Shown: piece after piece, positions 1-7,951 of the stretch
How the letters are laid out: each line of letters begins with the position of its first letter
Numbering within the stretch: position 1 is the first letter of the stretch
Made by a program: the position numbers and the translations under genes
Source: JBEKTW01 sp963727845
GTDB taxonomy: Bacteria > Bacteroidota > Ignavibacteria > UBA10030 > SZUA-254
DNA: 64,000 bases
Direction of reading: 5' to 3'
NCBI GenBank assembly: GCA_963727845.1
Contig: CAVSHI010000003.1
Span: forward strand, 1,178,001 to 1,242,000
Notes under the pieces: generated by a model
Database searches by the model: none
Told to the model about the DNA's origin: nothing
Seen by the model: the letters and a program-made list of their open reading frames with translations, nothing else

Positions 1-21
1 ACTCCGCAATCCACAATCACG

Positions 22-456
22 ATGGTCATAACCGAGACAAAGATTCGTTCACGGTATGCTGACACCGACCAGATGAAAATGGTGTACTATGCCAAATTCT
101 TTGAGTATTTCGAACAGGGACGCGCGGACCTTATGAGGAACATCGGCATGCCGTACCCCGAGCTGGAGCAAATGGGGTACTACCTGCCCGTAGTCGAGGC
201 GCATGCGAGGTATATCAAGGCCGTCCGCTACGACGACGAAGTGGTCGTCAAGACAATACTGAAAGATATGCCACAGGTGAAAATCCGTATTGAGTATGAG
301 CTGACGAACAATCAAACCGGCGAGAAACTGACCGAAGGATACACAATTCACAGTTTCGTCAGGGCAACAACCGGCAAGCCCACGCGCGCTCCCGACCGGT
401 TTCTGGAATTGCTCACCGGGCAGTTCAACCGAACTAATTCAGAATCCATCCGTTAA
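22..456 (+). CDS. YbgC/4HBT-type acyl-CoA thioesterase
   Basis: A 144-residue single-domain hotdog-fold thioesterase. The N-terminal motif YADTDQMKMVYYAKF (residues 12-26), with Asp16 in the catalytic position of YbgC-type enzymes, and the following helix with FEYFEQGR are diagnostic of the 4-hydroxybenzoyl-CoA thioesterase family. Such enzymes hydrolyse cytoplasmic acyl-CoA thioesters; the substrate cannot be read from sequence. Length is normal for the family. It ends 13 bp before a Trm112-like peptide and is probably co-transcribed with it and nadC. The context does not point to a Tol-Pal role, since no tol genes are visible. Confidence 0.9.
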   Translation: MVITETKIRSRYADTDQMKMVYYAKFFEYFEQGRADLMRNIGMPYPELEQMGYYLPVVEAHARYIKAVRYDDEVVVKTILKDMPQVKIRIEYELTNNQTGEKLTEGYTIHSFVRATTGKPTRAPDRFLELLTGQFNRTNSESIR

Positions 457-469
457 AAGGATTACCGTT

Positions 470-637
470 ATGCTTGCGAAAGAACTTCTCGACATCCTAT
501 GCTGTCCCCAATGCCACGGCGACCTGCTGTACGAGCCGGCGAAGAATACGCTGACGTGCAAGAAGTGCGCCAAGGTGTACCAGGTAAAAGACGATATTCC
601 GATCATGCTGCTTGATGACGAAACTGAAACGAAATAG
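470..637 (+). CDS. Trm112-family zinc-ribbon peptide
   Basis: A 55-residue peptide starting MLAKELLDILCCPQCHGDL. Two pairs of cysteines (C12/C15 and C30/C33, CPQC and CKKC) form a zinc ribbon, and the DDIPIML-type ending matches the Trm112/UPF0434 family. Eukaryotic Trm112 activates methyltransferases; bacterial homologues are small and mostly uncharacterised, so no partner is assigned. It starts 13 bp after the thioesterase stop, and its last 20-odd bases overlap the start of nadC in another frame, suggesting translational coupling. Confidence 0.8.
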   Translation: MLAKELLDILCCPQCHGDLLYEPAKNTLTCKKCAKVYQVKDDIPIMLLDDETETK

Positions 638-1535
638 CGCGATCGACGGTCTTCTTCGCAGTAACAAGGTGAGCCGGGTTGTCGAAGAGGCGATCATCGA
701 AGACCTCGGCATGGGCGATATCACCACAGAAGCGATTATTGCCCCCGAAACGATGGGCGGCGCCGAGATTCTTGTGAAAGAATCAGGAATTATTGCAGGA
801 CTGGAAGTTGCCGCCATGGCATTTAAAGTTGTTGAGCCGGAGCTTTCATTCCATCCGCTGCGGCCGGAGGGAGCCGGCGTCGAACCGGGCACGGTCGTGG
901 CATCGGTCAGCGGCTCGCTTGCCGGCATCCTGAAGGCCGAGCGCACTGCTCTGAATTTCTTGCAGCGCATGAGCGGTATAGCGACGCTCACGAGGAAGTT
1001 TGTTCAGACCGTCGAAGGAACCGGCGCCAGGATCACCGACACGCGAAAGACCGCCCCCGGTTTGCGCATCCTTGATAAACTTGCCGTTAAGATTGGCGGT
1101 GGCGTGAATCATCGCTTCGGATTGGATGACATGGTCCTCATCAAGGATAATCATATTGCCGCAGCCGGCGGTATCTCGCAGGCGATTGAGCGATGCCTTG
1201 CGTATCTGCAAAACGACAAAACGAACTTGCGCATTGAAGTTGAGACGACAACGCTGGAACAGGTTCGCGAGGCGCTCGGGCACAAAGGAATCCACCGCAT
1301 CATGCTGGATAATTTTTCCATTGAAGACATCAAGCAGGCGGTGCAGTTGGTGGACGCCACACGGCGGGGTTCCAAGTCCGCAGCCGGGCACAACGTCGAG
1401 ATCGAGGTTTCGGGGAATGTTTCACTCGAGAATGTACGTCAGATTGCGGAGGCCGGGGCGGATTTTATCTCGGTCGGAAAACTGACGCACTCCGCCAAAG
1501 CCCTTGATATTTCTCTCGAGATCCTTCCTTCGTAG
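615..1535 (+). CDS. nadC: Nicotinate-nucleotide pyrophosphorylase (carboxylating), quinolinate phosphoribosyltransferase
   Basis: About 306 residues; the family is usually 270-300. It converts quinolinate and PRPP to nicotinate mononucleotide, CO2 and PPi in de novo NAD synthesis. Visible family signatures are the N-terminal EDLGMGDITTEAI segment, FLQRMSGIATLT, TDTRKTAPGLRILDKLAVK, the GGGVNHRFGLDDMVLIKDNH block with active-site Lys/His residues, and IEVETTTLEQ near the end. Translation can start at TTG 612 or ATG 615; ATG is preferred. Both overlap the Trm112-like peptide by more than 20 bp. No nadA or nadB is present in the window. Confidence 0.95.
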   Translation: MTKLKRNSAIDGLLRSNKVSRVVEEAIIEDLGMGDITTEAIIAPETMGGAEILVKESGIIAGLEVAAMAFKVVEPELSFHPLRPEGAGVEPGTVVASVSGSLAGILKAERTALNFLQRMSGIATLTRKFVQTVEGTGARITDTRKTAPGLRILDKLAVKIGGGVNHRFGLDDMVLIKDNHIAAAGGISQAIERCLAYLQNDKTNLRIEVETTTLEQVREALGHKGIHRIMLDNFSIEDIKQAVQLVDATRRGSKSAAGHNVEIEVSGNVSLENVRQIAEAGADFISVGKLTHSAKALDISLEILPS

Positions 1536-1567
1536 AACCGATGTTGCTTCCCGAATAAACTCCGAAG

Positions 1568-3085
1568 ATGTTCGATAAAATCAAACGGCTCGGTACCGAC
1601 ACCGCCATTTACGGTATCAGCACGATCCTCGGCCGCTTCCTCAATTTTCTCCTCGTTCCTTTCTACACGAACATCCTGCCGCCCGGGGATTACGGCGTCG
1701 TAGCATACGTATACTCAATCATTGCGTTTATCAATGTCTTGTACTCCTACGGGATGGAGTCGGCATACTTCAAGTACTCTTCGTCGCAGGAAATCGGTTC
1801 GGCGAAGGAGAATTTCAGCACACCATTCCTCTCCTTGCTCGGAACATCGGTCCTCTTTTCGATAGTCATATCGGGGCTTGCTCCGCTTATCGGAGGTCTC
1901 CTGAACCTGCCGGTGAAATTTGAGTCGGTGGTGCTATACTCGGCTGCTATTCTGGCACTTGATGCTCTGGCAATCATCCCGTTTGCCTCGCTCCGGATGG
2001 AACGAAAGGCAAAGACCTTCGCGACGATCAAGTTCCTCAATATCGTCATCAACGTCGGCATGAACATTGTGCTGCTGCTCGTGTTCCGGATGGGCGTGAT
2101 GGGTGTGTTTGTAAGCGGGCTTGTGGCTTCAGGGGCGACGCTACTGATGCTTCTCCCGACGGTGTTCCGGCACCTCACCGTGAAGTTCCATACATCCCTC
2201 TGGAAGGCGCTGCTGAAGTTTGGATTGCCGTACATTCCTTCCGGCCTTTCGGCGATGGCGATGCAGGTGATCGACCGCCCGATTCTCCGAGCCCTGACCG
2301 ACGACGCAACCGTGGGCGTGTACCAGGCGAACTACCGGCTCGGCATTTTCATGATGCTCGTGGTCTCAATGTACGATTACGCATGGAGGCCGTTCTTCTT
2401 TGCGACGGCGAAGGAATCGGATGCCAAAGAGGTTTTCGCGCGAGTGCTTACCTACCTTCTTTTGTTTATGGCGACGATAGGATTGGCGCTGACGTTCTTC
2501 ATCGACAATATCGCCATGGTCAGCATTTTCGGAAGACACATTATCGGGCCGAGCTACTGGGGCGGGTTGAACATCGTCCCGGTGGTGCTGTTTGGCTATG
2601 TCTTCCTCGGCGTCGCGACGAATCTTTCTGCGGGTTTGTATATCCAGAAAAAAACGCAATACCTGCCGATTGCAACATTCGTCGGGGCGGTCGTGAACGT
2701 CGTTGTGAACATCCTGCTCATTCCGGTCTGCGGGATGATGGGCGCGGCGTGGGCGACGTTTCTCGCATATCTCGCTCAGGCGGCGGCAACGTATGTTCTT
2801 GTCCAGCGAGTTTACCCGGTACGGTATGAAGGTGCGCGTTTGCTTAAGATCGCCGGCGCAACGATGGTTGTGCTTGCGTTGTATTATCTGATTCCGGTTG
2901 CACGATGGTCACCGTCATTTCTTGTACACGCCGGATGGAAAGTGGGACTTGTCGCGATCTTTCTCCTGATGATGTATGCGATGAAGTTCTTTGAGCCGGG
3001 AGAAATCGTTCTCCTCAAGCGCATGGTTGCGAGAGAAAAGGCGTCCGCTCCGGCACCCGACCTGCCGCCGGGTGGCAATGTGTGA
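1568..3085 (+). CDS. MOP-superfamily polysaccharide flippase (Wzx-like)
   Basis: A 505-residue integral membrane protein with about 12-14 hydrophobic segments. It opens with the amphipathic GTDTAIYGISTILGRFLNF segment common to Wzx/MATE-like lipid-linked oligosaccharide flippases, and family features continue (FGLPYIPSGLSAMAMQ near residue 215; a charged C-terminal tail). It probably flips a lipid-linked glycan across the cytoplasmic membrane, but no glycosyltransferases are adjacent, so the glycan is unknown. It follows nadC by 32 bp. Peptidoglycan (MurJ-type) or teichoic-acid export families are alternatives. Confidence 0.8.
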   Translation: MFDKIKRLGTDTAIYGISTILGRFLNFLLVPFYTNILPPGDYGVVAYVYSIIAFINVLYSYGMESAYFKYSSSQEIGSAKENFSTPFLSLLGTSVLFSIVISGLAPLIGGLLNLPVKFESVVLYSAAILALDALAIIPFASLRMERKAKTFATIKFLNIVINVGMNIVLLLVFRMGVMGVFVSGLVASGATLLMLLPTVFRHLTVKFHTSLWKALLKFGLPYIPSGLSAMAMQVIDRPILRALTDDATVGVYQANYRLGIFMMLVVSMYDYAWRPFFFATAKESDAKEVFARVLTYLLLFMATIGLALTFFIDNIAMVSIFGRHIIGPSYWGGLNIVPVVLFGYVFLGVATNLSAGLYIQKKTQYLPIATFVGAVVNVVVNILLIPVCGMMGAAWATFLAYLAQAAATYVLVQRVYPVRYEGARLLKIAGATMVVLALYYLIPVARWSPSFLVHAGWKVGLVAIFLLMMYAMKFFEPGEIVLLKRMVAREKASAPAPDLPPGGNV

Positions 3086-3225
3086 GGAAGTGAGGATGTG
3101 GGGCTGCAACTTTCCCCCGCATCGGCAGGCAGACAATCGTAATGGAGGAAATGACATCGATTTTCTTGCGTACTCGTGTCCGACTCGTTTCTTGGAAACA
3201 TATTGATTGAGTTTTCCGCTTTGTA

Positions 3226-3280
3226 ACCCTCACCTCTTCGATTCCCCTCTCCCAATGGGAGAGGGGAAAGGGGTGAGGGT
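3226..3280. repeat. Dispersed palindromic repeat, family B copy 1
   Basis: Nested dyad. A perfect 10-bp stem (cccctctccc at 3244-3253, gggagagggg at 3257-3266) has a 3-nt loop, and outer arms accctcacc/ggtgagggt surround it. Related copies lie at 13418-13480 and 31931-31997, always between genes. The rest of the 3086-3355 spacer shows no gene. Confidence 0.8.
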
Positions 3281-3355
3281 AAAAGCCGAATGACATAACG
3301 CTCCAACGATTTATCAAGACCATTTCAGTCACCTTACACAAGGAAGGCCACTACC

Positions 3356-4843
3356 ATGTCACCATTCACACCATCTCTCTCCAAATCCAAATACCTCGCC
3401 GGGTTGCAATGCCATAAGCTTCTCTGGTATCATTACAACGCGAAAGATAAGATTCCCCCGCCGGACGAGCATACGCAGGCAATTTTCGACCAGGGACATT
3501 TGGTCGGTCAATTCGCGAAACGGCTGTTTCTGGGCGGTGTCGAAATAGAAGCCGGCTATAACGATTTTCCCGGGATGTTAAAACAAACCAGCGAAGCGTT
3601 ACGGCAGAGAAAACCCATCTTCGAAGCGGCTCTCCAGGCCCAACACGCCTTTGCGCGAGCAGACATACTAAACCCGGTCGGCACAAATGCGTGGGACATC
3701 ATAGAAGTCAAAAGCTCGACTGAAGTCAAAGATATAAATCTCCATGACCTCGCTTTTCAAAAATACACGTATGAGAATGCCGGATTGAAGGTCGGGAATT
3801 GCTTCGTCATGTACATCAACAACAAATATGTGAGAAAAGGTGACGTCGAACCGGACAAACTGTTCATTCAGGAGGATGTTACAAGAGCGATTGATCCCAT
3901 TTCGGAGAATGTCAAGAATAACATAGAAACGATGCTTAAAACGATCCAACGAAAAACGCATCCCGATATTCCGATAGGAACTTATTGCAGCGACCCCTAC
4001 GAATGTCCTCTTATGGAATTGTGCTGGAGGTTTTTGCCAGAGGATAGTGTTGTCACATTGTACAGGCTGGGAAAGGAAAAGAAATTCGGGCTAATTTATG
4101 ACGGGATAACCGACATAAGAAAACTTCCATCCGATTTTTCGCTGTCGCAAACGCAGCAGGTACAGGTCGATGCGATCAAGAACGGGAAACCCCACATTGA
4201 CAAACAGGAAATCCGAAAGTTTCTCGGGACCATTGAGTATCCGGCGTACTTCCTTGACTTTGAGACATTCATGACGGCCATTCCAGTTTTTGACCTTGTG
4301 AGGCCGTACCAGCAGGTTCCGTTTCAGTATTCATTGCATGTCCTTCGATCTGAGAAGAATACTCCTGAACACTACTGGTTCTTATCGGACGGGACTGCGG
4401 ACCCGAGGCCGATCATACTGGAACAGCTTGCATCTAGATTGGGCGACAAGGGCTCCATAGTGTGCTACAACGCTCAGTTTGAGAAAGCAACACTGAAAGG
4501 CTGTTCCGATGTATACAGGAAACACATAAAATGGTATGAAGGAATTGAAGACCGCATCATAGACTTGCTCGAGCCGTTCAGGTCGTTTTCGTATTATCAT
4601 CCGGGCCAGCACGGCACGGCTTCGATCAAAGCTGTGTTGCCTGCGTTGACCGGAAAGGGTTATGAAGGTCTCGAGATTGCCGAAGGCGGAACTGCGTGCA
4701 ACGAGTACTTGCGTGTGACATTCGGGACCGATATCGATCCGGAAGATAAACAGAAAGTACGCAAGCAATTGGAAGAGTACTGCAAGCTTGATACGCAGGC
4801 GATGGTCGATGTGCTGGGGGAACTGAGAAGGATTTCGCGGTAG
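3356..4843 (+). CDS. DUF2779 protein: PD-(D/E)XK nuclease-like with C-terminal exonuclease-like domain
   Basis: 495 residues. The N-terminal part has a PD-(D/E)XK-like core (FARADILN about residue 100, then IIEVKSST about residue 117) and four cysteines placed as in Cas4/AddB iron-sulfur nucleases: Cys20 in LAGLQCHKL and a cluster in GTYCSDPYECPLMELC near 210-223. The second half begins YPAYFLDFETF, a DEDD-type exonuclease-like signature that defines the DUF2779 region. It likely acts on nucleic acid, but no function is established for the family in this context. It is flanked by spacers of more than 150 bp, carries its own ATG after 'aaggaaggccactacc', and shows no CRISPR or recBCD neighbours. 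Confidence 0.75.
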   Translation: MSPFTPSLSKSKYLAGLQCHKLLWYHYNAKDKIPPPDEHTQAIFDQGHLVGQFAKRLFLGGVEIEAGYNDFPGMLKQTSEALRQRKPIFEAALQAQHAFARADILNPVGTNAWDIIEVKSSTEVKDINLHDLAFQKYTYENAGLKVGNCFVMYINNKYVRKGDVEPDKLFIQEDVTRAIDPISENVKNNIETMLKTIQRKTHPDIPIGTYCSDPYECPLMELCWRFLPEDSVVTLYRLGKEKKFGLIYDGITDIRKLPSDFSLSQTQQVQVDAIKNGKPHIDKQEIRKFLGTIEYPAYFLDFETFMTAIPVFDLVRPYQQVPFQYSLHVLRSEKNTPEHYWFLSDGTADPRPIILEQLASRLGDKGSIVCYNAQFEKATLKGCSDVYRKHIKWYEGIEDRIIDLLEPFRSFSYYHPGQHGTASIKAVLPALTGKGYEGLEIAEGGTACNEYLRVTFGTDIDPEDKQKVRKQLEEYCKLDTQAMVDVLGELRRISR

Positions 4844-4952
4844 AGAACAGGGACAATGTGAGATGTTCGTCTTGTGTGCATCTGATTGAAGAGCCCGTTC
4901 CTTATCCGACAGCCCCGAGCAATGAACCGGCCCACGGTTTGGCCGCCCTCCC

Positions 4953-4982
4953 TTAGCAAATCGGCCGAAAAATTTGTACATT
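4953..4982 (+). promoter_or_regulatory. Candidate promoter for the DUF1385-prfA operon
   Basis: TTAGCA at 4953-4958, 18 bp, then TACATT at 4977-4982 preceded by ATTTG. The -10 resembles two better promoters at 56820 and 63151 in this window. Position is about 25 bp before the start codon at 5008. Confidence 0.4.
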
Positions 4983-5007
4983 AAAATAATGAAAAAGGAT
5001 TTTAGAT

Positions 5008-6078
5008 TTGCCGGATAATAATCAATCACTACGTTTTGACCCGAACAAACCTCTTGCCGTTGGCGGACAGGCGGTCATCGAGGGTGTGATGATGCGAGCC
5101 CCAGGCAGGATCGCCACGGCGGTCCGCCGGTCGAACGGCGACATCGTGGTCAAACAGCAGCCGTACGTTTCGTTGGCGGAGAAGAACAAGCTGTTCAAGC
5201 TCCCCATCCTTCGCGGCGCGGCGGGCCTCATCGAGATGTTGTTTATCGGTATCGAGACGCTCAATTTTTCTGCCGAAGTTGCTATGCAGGATGTTGAGGC
5301 TGAAAAGCGTGCAAAAGGCAACGGGAAACCGATCGAAAAAGAGAAGAAACCGTCAAACGTCCGTCTGGCGCTGACCGTATTGTTCTCGCTCGTCGTTGCG
5401 GTGGCAATTTTCTTCGTCACGCCGATCGTTATCACGACGAAACTGTTCAGCGTTGAACAGGATGCATTCTGGTTTAATTTCATTGCGGGAGGCATTCGCA
5501 TTTCCATTCTGCTCGTGTACCTTGGTGTGATTGCGATGATGAAGGATGTGAGGCGGCTGTTTGAGTACCACGGCGCGGAGCATAAGGCGGTCTTCACGTT
5601 TGAATCGCAGGCGGACCTGACCGCCGAATCGGCTCTCCGGTTTACCCGGTTTCATCCGCGCTGCGGGACGAGCTTCATCCTCATCGTCATGGTGATTGCA
5701 ATACTAATGTTCAGCGTTCTGGATTCCATCATTATTATGTGGCTCGGGAAGATTTCGCTTCCCATCCGTCTTATCTGGCACCTTGCGTTCATTCCGGTGG
5801 TCGGCGGCATCGCCTATGAGTTCATCCGCTGGTCGGCGAAGCGAACCACGACGGCGCTGGGAAGAACCCTCGTTGCACCGGGACTCTGGCTCCAGCGACT
5901 CACCACACAGGAACCGCAAAAACCACAAGTCGAGGTTGCGCTTGTCGCTTTAAAGTGTGCGTTGGGTATCGAGGAGATTCAGCACGGTGATGCGCAGCTT
6001 ACCTACATTCAACATCCGTCTGAACTGGATCGGATGCTCTTACCTCAACCGAGCCTCGGCGAGTTTGTCAATAGCTAA
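5008..6078 (+). CDS. DUF1385 membrane protein
   Basis: 356 residues. The DUF1385 signature starts at once (PLAVGGQAVIEGVMMRAPGR), followed by ILRGAAGLIEM and four predicted membrane spans, with the conserved FEYHGAEHKAVFTFE and FHPRCGTSFI blocks between spans. The start is TTG with a plausible AAAAGGA upstream. The family is widespread, often next to prfA and prmC, and its function is unknown. Here prfA begins 3 bp after the stop, so the two form an operon. Confidence 0.85.
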   Translation: MPDNNQSLRFDPNKPLAVGGQAVIEGVMMRAPGRIATAVRRSNGDIVVKQQPYVSLAEKNKLFKLPILRGAAGLIEMLFIGIETLNFSAEVAMQDVEAEKRAKGNGKPIEKEKKPSNVRLALTVLFSLVVAVAIFFVTPIVITTKLFSVEQDAFWFNFIAGGIRISILLVYLGVIAMMKDVRRLFEYHGAEHKAVFTFESQADLTAESALRFTRFHPRCGTSFILIVMVIAILMFSVLDSIIIMWLGKISLPIRLIWHLAFIPVVGGIAYEFIRWSAKRTTTALGRTLVAPGLWLQRLTTQEPQKPQVEVALVALKCALGIEEIQHGDAQLTYIQHPSELDRMLLPQPSLGEFVNS

Positions 6079-6081
6079 GGT

Positions 6082-7146
6082 ATGTTTGACCGACTTGAAA
6101 AAATCGTCGCACGCTACGAAGAGCTGACGCAACTGTTATCCGACCCGGCGGTTATCAATAACCAGGACCGGTACCGCGAGCTCAGTAAAGAGCACAGCGA
6201 CCTTTCCCCCATCGTTCAGGCGTATCAATCGTACAAGAAAGCGAGGGAGGATGGAGAAAACCTCCTGCATCTCGCCGAGAAGTCCGACAACATCGAAATG
6301 CGTGCGCTCGCGAATGAAGAGCTCCCGGAGGCACGACAAAAGCTTGTTCGCCTCGAAGACGAGCTGAAAAATCTGCTGATTCCCAAAGACCCGCTCGACG
6401 ATAAGGATTGCATTATGGAGATTCGCGCGGGCACGGGGGGCGAGGAAGCCGCGCTCTTTGCCGCCGATTTGTACAGGATGTATACCCGCTACGCCGAGCG
6501 CGCGGGCTGGAAGGTGGAGATCATGGACTGGAATGACACGGGCATCGGGGGATTCAAGGAAGTGATCTTTACCCTGCGGGGGAAGCACGCGTTTGGGACG
6601 CTCAAGTTTGAAAGCGGCGTGCATCGTGTCCAGCGGGTGCCGGAGACGGAAGCGCAGGGCCGCGTCCATACTTCGGCGGCGACCGTTGCCGTGCTGCCGG
6701 AAGTGGAAGATGTGGAAGTCGAGGTGAACCCCGCCGACCTTGACGTAACGACGTACCGCGCCGGCGGCAAAGGCGGACAGAATGTCAATAAGGTTGAAAC
6801 GGCGGTGCGCATCACCCACAAGCCGACGGGCATCGTGGTGGCCTGCCAGCAGGAGCGCTCGCAATTCCAGAACAAAGAGCGCGCAATGAAGATGCTGAGG
6901 GCAAAACTCTATGAGGCGAAAGTGAATGAGCAAACCGCTTCCATTACAGCGCAACGGCGTTCGATGGTCGGCGGCGGCGACCGGAGCGAAAAGATCCGCA
7001 CATACAATTTTCCCCAGAACCGACTGACTGACCACCGCATTGGATTGACACTCTACAATCTTGCAGAAATCATCGACGGTAAGCTGGATGACATCATCGA
7101 ACAATTGAAAGTCGCTGACAAGGCGGAAAAACTCCAGGCGGGTTGA
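6082..7146 (+). CDS. prfA: Peptide chain release factor 1
   Basis: 354 residues, normal for RF1. It recognises UAA/UAG at the ribosomal A site and triggers peptidyl-tRNA hydrolysis. The GGQ motif lies in GGKGGQNVNKVETAVR (about residues 228-243). The codon-recognition tripeptide region reads RVPETEAQGR (186-188 = PET), the PxT type of RF1 rather than the SPF of RF2. The usual downstream partner prmC, which methylates the GGQ glutamine, is not adjacent; tadA follows on the opposite strand. Confidence 0.95.
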   Translation: MFDRLEKIVARYEELTQLLSDPAVINNQDRYRELSKEHSDLSPIVQAYQSYKKAREDGENLLHLAEKSDNIEMRALANEELPEARQKLVRLEDELKNLLIPKDPLDDKDCIMEIRAGTGGEEAALFAADLYRMYTRYAERAGWKVEIMDWNDTGIGGFKEVIFTLRGKHAFGTLKFESGVHRVQRVPETEAQGRVHTSAATVAVLPEVEDVEVEVNPADLDVTTYRAGGKGGQNVNKVETAVRITHKPTGIVVACQQERSQFQNKERAMKMLRAKLYEAKVNEQTASITAQRRSMVGGGDRSEKIRTYNFPQNRLTDHRIGLTLYNLAEIIDGKLDDIIEQLKVADKAEKLQAG

Positions 7147-7187
7147 GGCGGGCAGGTTGGAAGGGGGAGGGTTACCAACAGGCCTGC

Positions 7188-7276
7188 GTAGAGTCCGGTC
7201 CCCTGACCGGACATCCAGCATCGTCTTCTCACCTGTGCGAATGTCCAACTCCGTCCGTTTACGAAACGGACTCTAC
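7188..7276. repeat. Nested inverted repeats between prfA and tadA
   Basis: Two hairpins with perfect 8-bp stems: gtccggtc/gaccggac at 7193-7212 (loop ccct) and gtccgttt/aaacggac at 7253-7271 (loop acg). The outer ends are also complementary (gtagagtccg at 7188-7197 with cggactctac at 7267-7276). It lies between two convergent genes and could end transcription from either side, but there is no U-tract. It may be a mobile palindrome instead. Confidence 0.6.
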
Positions 7277-7308
7277 GGCAACACCGGATGGAAGAGGCAA
7301 GGGATCAC

Positions 7309-7794
7309 CTATCCGGGCGAAGTCCGGCTGTTCGCTGATCGTGTCTTCAGAAAGAATTCCTTCAATAACCCCCCGCACTTTTCTTCCAGCACACCTCCGA
7401 TTGCGTGTACACGGTGGTTCAAGCGTGTGTCGTTCGTAATCGTGTAGAGTGACGTGACAGCACCGGCCTTGGAGTCGTAGGCGCCAAAAACAAGCAGCGG
7501 TATCCGTGCCATCACAATCGCGCCGGCACACATCGGGCACGGTTCCAGCGTCACGTACATCGTGCAGTTATCCAACCGGCGGTTTCCCAGATGAGACGCC
7601 GCCGCCGTAATTGAAATGATCTCGGCGTGCGCCGTCGGATCCTGCAAGAGCTCGATCTGGTTTGAGCCTTTTCCGATTACGATTCCGTTATGGATGATCA
7701 GGGCGCCCACCGGAACTTCATTCCGGCTAAATGCAAACTGCGCTTCTTTCAGCGCAAGGTCCATCCAGTATTCGTGTTGCTTGTCCTGCTTCAT
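7309..7794 (-). CDS. tadA: tRNA adenosine(34) deaminase / cytidine-deaminase-fold nucleoside deaminase
   Basis: 161 residues from ATG at 7794; a TTG at 7809 would add five. The zinc site HAE (H56-A-E58) and PCPMC (C86, C89) are intact, as are VPVGALII and the RRLDNCTMYVTLEPC block typical of TadA, which makes inosine at the wobble position of tRNA-Arg(ACG). Guanine deaminases of the same fold are the main alternative. It is monocistronic on the minus strand and convergent with prfA. Confidence 0.85.
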   Translation of the reverse strand: MKQDKQHEYWMDLALKEAQFAFSRNEVPVGALIIHNGIVIGKGSNQIELLQDPTAHAEIISITAAASHLGNRRLDNCTMYVTLEPCPMCAGAIVMARIPLLVFGAYDSKAGAVTSLYTITNDTRLNHRVHAIGGVLEEKCGGLLKEFFLKTRSANSRTSPG

Positions 7795-7898
7795 CGCTCG
7801 ATGAGTCAAGTATAGCGAAAAAGTGCATTCATGACAAACCGAACCGGATAAAACATGAGATCCCCGTCACACCCTCATTGAATCTGGCTCAAGAATTA

Positions 7899-7940
7899 GG
7901 TATCTTTAAGGATACAACTTGAAAAATCCTTAGAGATACC
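7899..7940 (+). promoter_or_regulatory. 15-bp inverted repeat upstream of the giant secreted protein
   Basis: The arms ggtatctttaaggat (7899-7913) and atccttagagatacc (7926-7940) are complementary at 14 of 15 positions with a 12-bp spacer, ending 11 bp before the TTG start. It could be an operator or an mRNA hairpin controlling translation. It is not followed by a U-tract, so a terminator is unlikely. Confidence 0.5.
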
Positions 7941-7951
7941 GAAAAACTAAG

